NCBI GenBank assembly: GCA_000969725.1
Contig: JXSR01S034335.1
Source: Ophiothrix spiculata
Taxonomy: Eukaryota > Echinodermata > Ophiuroidea > Amphilepidida > Ophiotrichidae
Reading direction: 5' to 3' (one strand)
Length of the DNA: 46,984 nt
The notes under the pieces are model-generated. The model did not search any database and had not been told where the DNA came from. It was given only the letters and a program-made list of their open reading frames with translations. Both the position numbers and the translations under genes were made by a program. Below are positions 12,441 through 21,393 of the stretch, piece after piece (the stretch's first letter is position 1; each line of letters opens with the position of its first letter).

Positions 12441-13249
12441 GTAAGTGGGTGTTTCAATTTTGCTGGGGACTTTTTCTCCTTACTTTGTTCCTTTAGCCTA
12501 TTTACTTGGACATAGTCCGAGCCTATGATTTCGACAATAGATTTATTTTTAACGACGAGAGTAAGAAAGTATATCTGTAGCAGAGACTGTTAAAGCATTT
12601 AGTTCAAGTTTATCTGCTTTCGGTACTATTCATGTCACTCACTTAAATTTGTAGAAAAGGGTTTTTAAAAGATTTTTGAGAGATACGAAAGAAGATCATC
12701 ATGTTCCTGGTTAAAGGTTTAACAATTGTTAAATTGTTAGAAGATCGAAAGAAGATCATCATGTTCCTGGTTAAAGGTTTNNNNNNNNNNNNNNNNNNNN
12801 NNNNNNNNNNNNNNNNNNNNNNNNNNNNNNATCATCATGTTCCTGGTTAAAGGTTTAACAATTGTTAAATTGTTAGAAGATCGAAAGAAGATCATCATGT
12901 TCCTGGTTAAAGGTTTAACAATTGTAAGTCTCTGATACAGAATCCATGATTTGTATCGTCAAAGCAAAGATCTTCAATACCTTGAAGATCTTTGGTCAAA
13001 GGCAGAAGCGCTGACGTGGGGTTATATATTCTTTAAATTCAATTAAGGGGTTTTCTATCAACAGTGTTCGTTGATCATGTCAATACTTCGTTTGTAAGTC
13101 GTGCTACAATAACTCTTAAGAATTTGTTGGGCAATGTAAAAAAAAAGTGTATAACAAATTATAGGACCCTGTGGAATTCTGTTTACACAGTCCAATATAT
13201 CATTATTTGGCTTATAACAACTTAGGTATGTTATTTCCTGATATTTCAG
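12441..13249 (+). other. PRDM12: PRDM12 intron 2 with assembly gap
   Basis: A GT..AG intron in phase 0. It contains a 60-bp tandem array broken by 50 Ns and otherwise nothing recognised. The gap length is probably a placeholder, so the true intron length is unknown. Confidence 0.85.
12690..12925. repeat. 60-bp tandem repeat array spanning a sequence gap
   Basis: A 60-bp unit containing GAAGATCATCATGTTCCTGG and AACAATTGTTAAATTGTT recurs on both sides of the N run at 12781-12830, with four copies of the TTCCTGGTTAAAGG phrase visible. The AACAATTGTT part is itself palindromic. The gap falls inside the array, so the copy number cannot be read from this sequence. Confidence 0.92.
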
Positions 13250-13405
13250 GTTTTTGATGACCACAGAAGATTATCACATTTTGTTGATGCATCCGATGAA
13301 TCACAAAGAACATGGATGTGTTATGTGAACTGCGCCCGCAACGATCAAGAACAGAACCTTGAAGTCTTTCAAATGGGATCCGACATTTTCTATAGAGCAC
13401 TCAAG
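13250..13405 (+). CDS. PRDM12: PRDM12 exon 3, central PR/SET domain
   Basis: The exon is bounded by ATTTCAG and GTAGGC and is 156 bases, phase 0 at both ends (residues 64-115). It encodes VFDD..LSHFVDASDES..TWM..VNCARN followed by EQNLEVFQMGSDIFYRALK. The CARN-x-x-EQNLEV core and the IFY motif match the second half of the PRDM12 PR domain, where they form the core strands. The last 53 bases of this exon plus six intron bases recur in inverted orientation at 36374-36432, next to a retroelement fragment. There is no frameshift or stop in this copy. Confidence 0.94.
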
Positions 13406-13914
13406 GTAGGCCTTTCATATCTTATCATTTTTTATGATTGTAAATATGTTTTGCCATTTTTAATAGGTTAAATAATAAATTTGCAAAGCAAAATTTTCTA
13501 TTAACGAAAACAAATCTTTACAACTTTCTATAACAGTACATGTACATTAAGAGGATTATTGGGTTTTTTTTCGGAACGCCATCTTAAATCGATAGAATCT
13601 ATTTTTCTTTTTTTCTTTTCCGGATTGTGACCGTGTTGAAGCTTTAGTAATTGGAGTAGAAATACGTTCTACAGTATACCCTAGAATGATTTAAGATTTC
13701 GTCCTACATTTTAAAGTAATAATTTTCAACACTTCATAATATCAACATCTATTAGTAATTACAGTTAAAATCTCGATAGTTAATAGCTTTCAATGTTACT
13801 TTTCACTTTGCAGACGATACCACCCGACCAAGAGTTGTTAGTGTATTATGGCAGCACTTATGAAATGTTTCTTGGTATACCAGTCGCATTAGCTACAAGA
13901 CATAGTCTTTGCAG
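13406..13914 (+). other. PRDM12: PRDM12 intron 3 including a decoy exon start
   Basis: The intron is about 400 bases of AT-rich sequence followed by a 101-bp duplicate of the acceptor and start of exon 4. Two competing CAG acceptors result, at 13811-13813 and 13912-13914. Confidence 0.75.
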
Positions 13915-14007
13915 ACGATACCACCCGACCAAGAGTTGTTAGTGTATTATGGCAGCACTTATGAAATGTTTCTTGGTATACCAGTCGCATTAGCTACAAG
14001 ACATAGT
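13806..14007 (+). repeat. 101-bp tandem duplication of the exon 4 acceptor and 5' part
   Basis: 13806-13906 and 13907-14007 are identical by eye. Each unit carries CTTTGCAG plus the coding sequence for TIPPDQELLVYYG through ATRHS. The unit length is not a multiple of three. Splicing at the first acceptor would run out of frame in the second unit and meet a TAG near 13941; only the second acceptor gives a full reading frame. The flanking assembly gap and the perfect identity also make an assembly error possible. Confidence 0.93.
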
Positions 14008-14044
14008 TTACCAAAATTGATAGAATCAAAGAATAAGCAATCAG
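13915..14044 (+). CDS. PRDM12: PRDM12 exon 4, end of the PR domain and linker
   Basis: Using the second of two duplicated acceptors, this exon encodes residues 116-158: TIPPDQELLVYYG, then FLGIPVALATRHS and a basic linker ending SKNKQS. It finishes in phase 1 before a GTACGT donor. The PPDQELLVxYG motif is the closing strand of PRDM-type PR domains and matches PRDM12 well. Starting at 13814 instead would give a frameshifted, truncated product that lacks all zinc fingers. Nothing equivalent remains in the second copy of the locus, where sequence similarity resumes only at the position matching 14226. Confidence 0.9.
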
Positions 14045-14358
14045 GTACGTGTGATGCTCAAGGATCACGTCAATAGAGGCAATATTTATATGTTGGGTTT
14101 TCGACAAACATTTTTTTTCATACCTGATATAAAATTGACGTCTGATTGCTAGAATATCGACGTTGAAGACTTGCAAAGGTGTAAAAGTTTTGGGCAAATT
14201 TGGTTCTTTTTTTATGAAAGAAATATCTGTGCAAAAATAATAATATGACAATCTTAGCGTAGAATAGTCCCATGTCCATAGAAACAAGGAGTACACATAC
14301 AACTTTTCGTATTCGCAGTCGACAAATAAAAACATCTTTTATCCTCGTCTTTTAACAG

Positions 14359-14610
14359 GTAACTTATCTCCTGAAAGACTAAATGGCCATCGAGAGTCGC
14401 CCAACACTACTTGCAATACTACAACACCCAGTACAAATTCTTCACCAAACCGGCTCAACTGTACAGTCTGCAGACGTGGGTTCAATTCCCGGAGTAATCT
14501 TCGCTCACACATGCGTATACATACTTTGGAAAAACCTTTCGTCTGCAAGTTTTGTCATCGTCGATTCAGTCAATCATCGACTCTTAGAAACCATGTTAGA
14601 CTACATACGG
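14359..14610 (+). CDS. PRDM12: PRDM12 exon 5, linker and zinc fingers 1-2
   Basis: The exon is bounded by TTTTAACAG and GTAAGT and covers residues 159-243. A Ser/Thr/Asn-rich linker of about 30 residues leads into finger 1 (C193, C196, H209, H213) and finger 2 (C221, C224, H237, H241). The segments [20 protein letters not shown] and [16 protein letters not shown] are near-signature for PRDM12, including the non-canonical TLEKPF inter-finger linker. These fingers bind DNA or protein partners in the family. The second locus copy (36569-36820) has the same length and identical finger sequence; it differs by three replacement changes in the linker only. Confidence 0.96.
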
Positions 14611-17604
14611 GTAAGTACGGACACGATATTCTTATTAGCACTGCTTGTTAATTGGCCAACAATTTTTCCCACAAGCGAATTTGACCAATCACGGACGTTG
14701 TAAGAGAAAAAGGACAAAAATATCTTAATTGGCTACATCATGAATATGCTCTGCAGTTATACATAATTCGGTCATGATTGCTGTTTCTGTGAAACCCAGC
14801 ACAATCTCACTGAACATAAGTTTTCTCAGTGCAACATGATAGAGCGCGGACTGTCTCTCAATTGGTAGCACGAAACAATGATACATCTTGTCGCTTTTAA
14901 ATCATCAAATTAATAACATGATATTCATGGATGTACCTAGACTTGAGAAGCAAAAGTGGGTCAGTTATTGTCGGGTTATAGTAGATTATGATTTGTTAGC
15001 CGTGGTTAGATAATAATAGCCTTTCTAAGATAAGATATTCTATTAAGACCGTCACTTTCCACAATTTCTCTTTTTAACTCAATATTAACTCAATCTAAGC
15101 TTTATCTAAAATGCTATAATATATTGGCATGACGGAGCACACACTTGACGTATCTCCAATGTAGAAAACGTAAAATTCAACAGAAAGCTATGCAAATCTC
15201 AGTCAAGATATTATAGAAGCAATCTGAACATGTTTTTCAAAAAAAGGTCCATTCTAAAAACTAAAATCACTTGAAATGGGGGCTACGTACTTTTCCATTT
15301 TTGCTTTAGGACATACGTAATTGTAAATTTACAGAAAAAAAAGACTATATTAAATTCAATGTTCATGTCATTAACAGTGTCCAAAATAAAGGCTTGAATG
15401 AGTTTGAAGATGGATATGCCTGGGAGCGATTTGACGCACTCGATATGGCCAGGCTAGGCAAGGCTAAGCACCAAGGAAAACGTATGCGTGTTTTCCGAAA
15501 ATAAAATGACTTGAGACTGGGGACAAAAGGATGATATCATATTACTGGGAAGGGGAAATAGGTTAAAAGGGTTCTGCTAAACTCATAACATGTATTGCCT
15601 AAACTAATTGATCTTTTCACTTTTAATTCTATATGTTGATGTTGTTTGAAGCTGCTTTGGTTATTAAAGGAGTGACCCGTTCTTTTCTTGTTAAAGTAAT
15701 TTAACTTTAATGCATGTAGGCTTAAGAAATTTGCTCTAACATCATTATTAAATTTTGAATTTTGAAAGTACTTTTAAATTACTGAGGAGTCCAAATAATA
15801 GTGACATATTCATTTAAAATCAGATTGAATTAATGAGGGAAGCCTCGATCCTTTTGAGAGTTTTGGCTATTAGACTTCTCTGGCTAAAGATCAATATTAA
15901 ATTTCGTAGAGAATCATAGATAAAACCGGGGTGGTATATTAAAATCTGACTTTTCTTACAAATTGTACCTTTTGATGTAACGTGTCACATAATGCCAATG
16001 AAAACGAGTATGGCAAGCCTAAAGGGTCATTACGTATTGCCACAACGCGTTGTTTTTGAAAGCAACGCGTTGCTTAATAAAACCAACGCGTTGCTTATTT
16101 AACCAATAAGAATTACGTTTTATCAACGCGTAGCTTTGGCAAACAACGCGTTGCTTTTAATAAAACAACGTGTTGAATTTTGAGAAAGCAACGCGTTGGT
16201 TTTGAGAAAACAACGCGTTGCTTTCTGTCGTAATACAGTGACCAATTACGTCCTAGCTTTCATGCACGTAGTGAATAGCTGATGCCACGTGCTACCAATA
16301 CAATTGAGCAGGAAGTCAAGGACAGGGCCGTGTACATTTCATACATTAACTTAGGCATCATGAGTATTTTACACTGGGTTTTACAGTACTACAGATCTGT
16401 CAGACCTGTAAGCTTAAGTTAAAGCATGATAAGAAGAGTGTAAATACAACTTAATCTTGATAATGAAAGGCACTGGGTTGTTTGCAGTGATATGATCATA
16501 TATATACATGATATACGGCGATATTTTGCCGTTATATCAGTCCTTGTCATTTGTTTTCTCAACGATAATTAATACTCAAACATTATTAAAAAATACTTAT
16601 TTTGAAGAAAAATTAATGGAATAATAATTTACAATTTAAATAACAAATAAACACGACCTGTAGACCTGTTCAAATCTTGAAAATCCTTTTAAATATTCCG
16701 TCGTCATCATAACCTAAACCCTCAAGAAGGTAAACTGTGATTGGTAACTTGGTTCTAGGAAAAATAGAAGAAAACAACGCGTTGCTTTAGAAAGTAACGC
16801 GTTGTATTGTCAACCGGATAAACAACGCGTTGCTTAGACGTGCAATATCTGAGATTCTATTGGTTAAATAAGCAACGCGTTGCTTTCAAAAGCAACGCGT
16901 TGTGGCAATACGTAATGACCCTTTTGGCTTGCCATAAACGAGGCTCTTAAAACTCCCCTTTCTGAGCTCGTAAAATAGCACGTAAAATGTATCCAAGGTT
17001 AGTGAATTTTCATCTCAAAATTCGGACGTTGAACATAACTGATTAATGTTCTTTATCGGGTGCCCGTAACAAACAGTGCCCATAAATGTAATGGAACTAA
17101 AAATTAAACACTTGTTAATTTAGGCTAGTTAAATTGTCAATTATCCGTGACAACGGCTCGTGGCTATAATCTAATTCAATCAAAAAGATTATAGAAGTGT
17201 TGAAATTTCATTGACTGCTAGAGGGCGGGCTTATAATAATAAATAAGATTTTAAACTGGTAATGGCTTGCCACGGTCATGGTCAGTGACCGTGCATATCA
17301 ATATAACAGTTTAAACAAACTATTATCAACAACATCGCCTTTTTACTTTAATTTATAGCAAATTGACTATCATATGTCTCTTAGAATGAGAAAATGACGT
17401 TACAATAAAATTGCAGTCAACTAACATTATGCGATAATGTCTTTTTGAAAACGTTGCTGTGTGATATTTTAAGCGACGTTCTAACTTGATGTCTGAGTAA
17501 AACATCATCAGAAAAGCATGAACATGATAAAATTGACTTTTATTAATAGAACGACATACGGTATTAATTTTACAATGTATGCACATCTTTTTATTTTCTT
17601 ACAG
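14611..17604 (+). other. PRDM12: PRDM12 intron 5 (2994 bp)
   Basis: A GT..AG intron in phase 1. It carries a 928-bp inserted element (16009-16936) that the equivalent intron at 36821-39018 lacks, which accounts for most of the length difference between the two. No other gene was seen inside. Confidence 0.9.
16009..16936. mobile_element. 928-bp MITE with 13 AACGCGTT-type palindromes and 6-bp TSD
   Basis: Inverted termini begin TATGGCAAGCC and continue through AAAGGGTCATTACGTATTGC, matching for over 60 bases with few mismatches. The direct repeat AACGAG flanks both sides (16003-16008 and 16937-16942). The second locus copy near 38360 has a single uninterrupted AACGAG, an exact empty site. Eight AACGCGTT-type sites (two degenerate) lie in the left arm and five in the right arm (one flank variant); the roughly 500-bp middle has none. 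No transposase is encoded, so it is a non-autonomous DNA transposon. A 6-bp target duplication does not single out one superfamily. Confidence 0.92.
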
Positions 17605-17819
17605 GAGAGAAACCCTATCGTTGTCATTTTTGTCACAGTGCCTACTCTCAGCTTGCCGGTCTTCGTGCCCATCAGAAGAGCGCCCGCCATCGTCCAGCAG
17701 TTACTGCAGTCACTACAGTCTCTCCTCCATTGCCTGTGTCGTCCCATACAAGTCTTCAACCAATGAACTTTCAATCACATGATAGACCTTTAAATGGTAT
17801 ATCTGGAATTGCAAGATAA
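17605..17819 (+). CDS. PRDM12: PRDM12 exon 6, zinc finger 3, C-terminus and stop
   Basis: An ACAG acceptor opens the exon in phase 1, completing the TGEKPY linker. Finger 3 is C249, C252, H265, H271, with the atypical five-residue spacing between histidines and the PRDM12-specific run [21 protein letters not shown] Ser/Pro/Val-rich tail of about 40 residues ends at TAA 17817-17819. Vertebrate PRDM12 has an alanine-rich tail here; this protein has none. A possible AATAAA polyadenylation signal is at 18365, about 550 bases downstream. The second locus copy (39019-39233) has one silent difference (CGT to CGC). Confidence 0.95.
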
Positions 17820-18867
17820 TTTGTAAAAACATGTTTTTTAAAGATATATATATATTTTAGTAAACACCATAAGTGTGCAAAAAGCAATATCATACTAAGA
17901 ATTTGTCTTACTTATGTTTTATAAGCAATAGCAGTTTTCTATCAACCTTTTTAAGTTATTTCAGAAATGTTTAATACAATGAATCAATGAAGTGATAAAA
18001 AGATGCAATAGTTTATTTCAACGTTTTATTATATCGATAGTTTGATTCCTGGCGCTTTTCATTTTTTATACAAAGCTATAATTGTTTAGGCAGATTTTTA
18101 AATTGTTGTCAATTTCAAGTCAATTGTTTCTAAACACCCATGGAAAAGAGTACACATAGAACGACATACTGGTCCCCCAGGCTAATGAAAATTTTCCCAG
18201 CGGATCCAAGCGCCTTTAAGGGTGTACATATTTGTTAATTGAGGAAAATGATCTGCAATCTTTTACTTCAGAGGATAAAGCACTAAAACACAGCACCAGT
18301 GAAATATTTTTCAATTCTCGTTGTAGGTACATACGGCTTACAATTTTGATTTGCCTGGAGCGATAATAAATTGCATACATTTTAAGCGCGAGATAGTAGC
18401 TGTTCTCAAATGATATATGAGCGCCGCAGCCATTCGTCGTTTTGAAAAATGTGGTTTCTATCACTTTAAGCAAAGATCTTTGCTTTAAGTCTCAGTATCA
18501 ATGGCATCAGGCCTGAATGCCATACGTATGGTGACTTCTTAATAAGGGAATCAAGGGAGCTGAAACTATTGATTGTTGTATATTTTATGTCATATTATAT
18601 TTATAAAAAGGTGTATCATTTTTGAATAATTGTGTTTATTCAGTTGTAAAAATATTGTCTTGTGGGAAAGTTGGAATTTGAGATATCGCATGAAATGGGA
18701 TTATCAGGATAATTAATTTTTAATTTTTATAATTTACAGAAAATCACCGCCACAGAAGTATTTCAAGAGAATTATTTAGAGAATTATTACATTTGGTCAT
18801 AGAAATGTGAAGGTACTTGACAAGTATGCTATCTATTATTACTTTCTCTGAAAAGGCACCTATTATG
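17820..18867 (+). other. PRDM12 3' UTR and downstream flank
   Basis: No further coding sequence was recognised. The stretch is well matched in the second copy (39234 to about 40270), apart from small indels. The short ORFs here are not maintained between the copies. Confidence 0.6.
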
Positions 18868-19318
18868 GCGCGCCTAATGTCCAGTAACTCGAAAATCTTG
18901 GATTTTCGACGAAAATCTCGGATTATCGGTTGAAAAACGAAGATTTTCAATCGATAATCCAAGATTTTGGAGAAAAACTCAGATTTTCAACTGATAATTA
19001 AGATTTTCGAATTATTAGACATTTGGCGTTGAAAATCTTGAATTATCAAATTGAAAATCTTATCGAATTATTGGACATTTGGCGTCGAAAAACCTGGTTT
19101 ATCAATTGATAATCCAAGTTTTTCGACTCGTGAATGAAAAACTTGGATTATCAATTGAAAATCTTGGATTATCAAATTGAAAATCTTGGATTATCAAATT
19201 ACTGGACATTTGGCGTCGAAAATCTTGGATTATCAGTTGAAAATCCAAGTTGTTCTCGAAAATCTTGGTTTTTCAACCGATAATCCAAGATGTTTGGGTT
19301 ACTGGACATTAGGTGCGC
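18868..19318. mobile_element. 451-bp foldback element built of GAAAATCTTGGATTATC-like repeats
   Basis: Terminal inverted repeats are GCGCGCCTAATGTCCAGTAAC on the left and, read in reverse, GCGCACCTAATGTCCAGTAAC on the right. The interior is almost wholly alternating direct and inverted copies of GAAAATCTTGGATTATCA-type words, about ten AAAATCTT/AAGATTTT cores. Three copies of GACATTTGGCG resemble the terminal motif. There is no ORF. The corresponding position in the second copy carries unrelated sequence (about 40270-40740), so no clean empty site is available, and no target duplication was identified. Confidence 0.85.
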
Positions 19319-21248
19319 TTTTGGGTAACATTTGAGGGTGACGAATTAGGGCACTTAGTGGGCAGTTGGGCTTAGAAAAGCTAACTCAACTGAACACATG
19401 TCTGGCTAAACACAGCCGTGTGTATGGTGCAACCAATGATATGAGTGGACAATCGCCGAGAGACAGTATAGAAACCATAATGTTATAATGTAGAAACACT
19501 CTACCCAATGGGCTACTAAGATGTGGTCCAATTTCGAAAGCTTTTACTACAAGTTATTTTACGTTTTTTTGCGTTACAGTTTTAGACGCAATAGCGCACT
19601 TTTCTGCACGATGAATTCACTGTTAAACAAAATATTAAGATGTGTAGGGCTTGTACATGTTGAAGGAAAACGTTAACATTCTTTGTAAGAAAGTCTCTAT
19701 TTTTTTTAAAGCGATAGTAAATAGCTAAAAAAACAACAACATTATTTGTACATTGACTCTACGTTGTTCTAATCGAAGCACCTAAGCATGGAAAACAATC
19801 ATAATCTAATATTTCGTGTGAGTATGAAATCCTATAATTAGTTCTCTACTTTATTGGTTTCTACTAATTATCAAAAATCATAAGACAACAAATCAATTCT
19901 TCTAAAATGTTATTATTCCTTTTACAGAAAGATACAAATTGAGGAGGCATTTAACTCACGTAGCCATATCAAATTGGTTTACTTGCTTGTTTATATTCTC
20001 ACAATGTTAAAGGTTACATGTTTAAGGCACTCGATTTTCCCTTATCTCTGGAAAGTACTTTTTTTTGTTCTCCCCCTTTTTTATCAAATTATCCTTAACT
20101 TATAAGATTCCAATGAGAAAAGGCATGAAATAAAACAAAATTGACATAATTCAGTAAGACACAAATTATAGAAAAGTTAAGTAACAGTAAATTAAAAGCA
20201 AATTCTACACTAATGTAATCTGATTTTTTCAGAGATTTGATTGAGATTCGGATTGAGGACTATACTGGTTTGTAACCAAATGTATGGTTTAATAAAATAA
20301 TAATAAATGATTATAAAGAATCTAAATGCTGATTATCTACAGCATATGTATAATTTATTAAATCGATTTTTATACAAAAACAATACAAAGATCTTTTTTG
20401 TGTACACGTTTTGTTCTAAAAGAAGACCATCATGACTATCATGAGCTTTGAGATATTTTAAAACTAGCCATAATTTTGATTAAAATTCAAACCGTTGATA
20501 GATATGAATTAACTTGTCCAAAGTCAAAAAGTGATAAAACTTGATAAAATCATGAGGGACCCGACATTAGTATAATTAGATTGAAGTCGTGATTGAAACT
20601 ATTTATAACAATACAATTATGAAATGGCTTACGAAATCCCATATCGAATTATATATTACATTTCAAATTTCGTTTTGAAATCTTCAAGAAATTGGTTTGA
20701 ACCCTTTTTCAAAGTGATCGAGAAAACCACCCCAAAGGCCAAACCAACCCCACCCTCCCACTGCTTTTCCTTTACATGTAACTTCACAAAGTCCAACAAT
20801 GTCCCTGGCAGTTAATTTGGTTTTATTCTCGTTTCAGTTCAATCAGGCGGTCAGATTAAAAATTGCTATTAATTAAGAAATCAAGTATCCATTCTTTCAG
20901 ATTTAAAATTCAAATCTTTAGGAGTAATTCTTTTTTATCAATCCGTTCTGAATTAAAACATTTTAATCTTTATGAAAAAAAATATTTCAAATCCAGTGAG
21001 ATTGTTCACTAAATATGTTTTTAGTAAAAAATAAAGTTTAGTCTTAAAGATTAAAATTTTAATTCCGTGAATCTAGAGTGTACATCAATATATATCTATA
21101 AATCTTACATCTTACGTGATCAATTCGTGGTTTCTAGGCCGATAATACACTGGCCTTCTCTCATCATTACCAGTTCGACTTTCTTGATTTGCGATGCAAA
21201 CGGAATGTTTTGAGTGATAGTGAAAAAGCATTTGATAGCTTGAATCTA
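19319..21248. other. Intergenic, nothing recognised
   Basis: AT-rich non-coding sequence. It matches the second copy only in part: similarity is clear again from about 20860 (near 41710). The intervening sequences of the two copies differ because of insertions. Confidence 0.5.
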
Positions 21249-21393
21249 CACTCTTATAACGAAAGGATCAAATTTGATCCCATAAAGTATCAAATATGAG
21301 CTTATCCTTTTTGGGATCAAATTTGATCCCAAAAAGGATAAGCTCATATTTGATACTTTATGGGATCAATTTGATCCTTTCTTTTTAAGAGTG
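21249..21393. mobile_element. 145-bp near-perfect palindromic MITE with TA target duplication
   Basis: The whole element reads nearly the same on both strands: CACTCTT..AAAGGATCAAATTTGATCCC and back, ending AAGAGTG. TA flanks both ends (21247-21248 and 21394-21395). The second locus copy near 42127 reads GAATCTAGGTCGG with a single TA, a clean empty site. A TA duplication is typical of Tc1/mariner-type transposition, so this is probably a mariner-mobilised MITE. Confidence 0.93.

Noticed and set aside
12781..12830. Run of 50 N as a biological feature
   Set aside because: It is an assembly gap of placeholder length inside a tandem repeat.
14339..14548. Open frames antisense or out of frame over the zinc-finger exons (14339-14548, 14383-14703, 17508-17782 and their second-copy equivalents)
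   Set aside because: They are shadows of the PRDM12 exons. Their conservation between copies is explained by the real frame, which has C2H2 fingers and splice sites.
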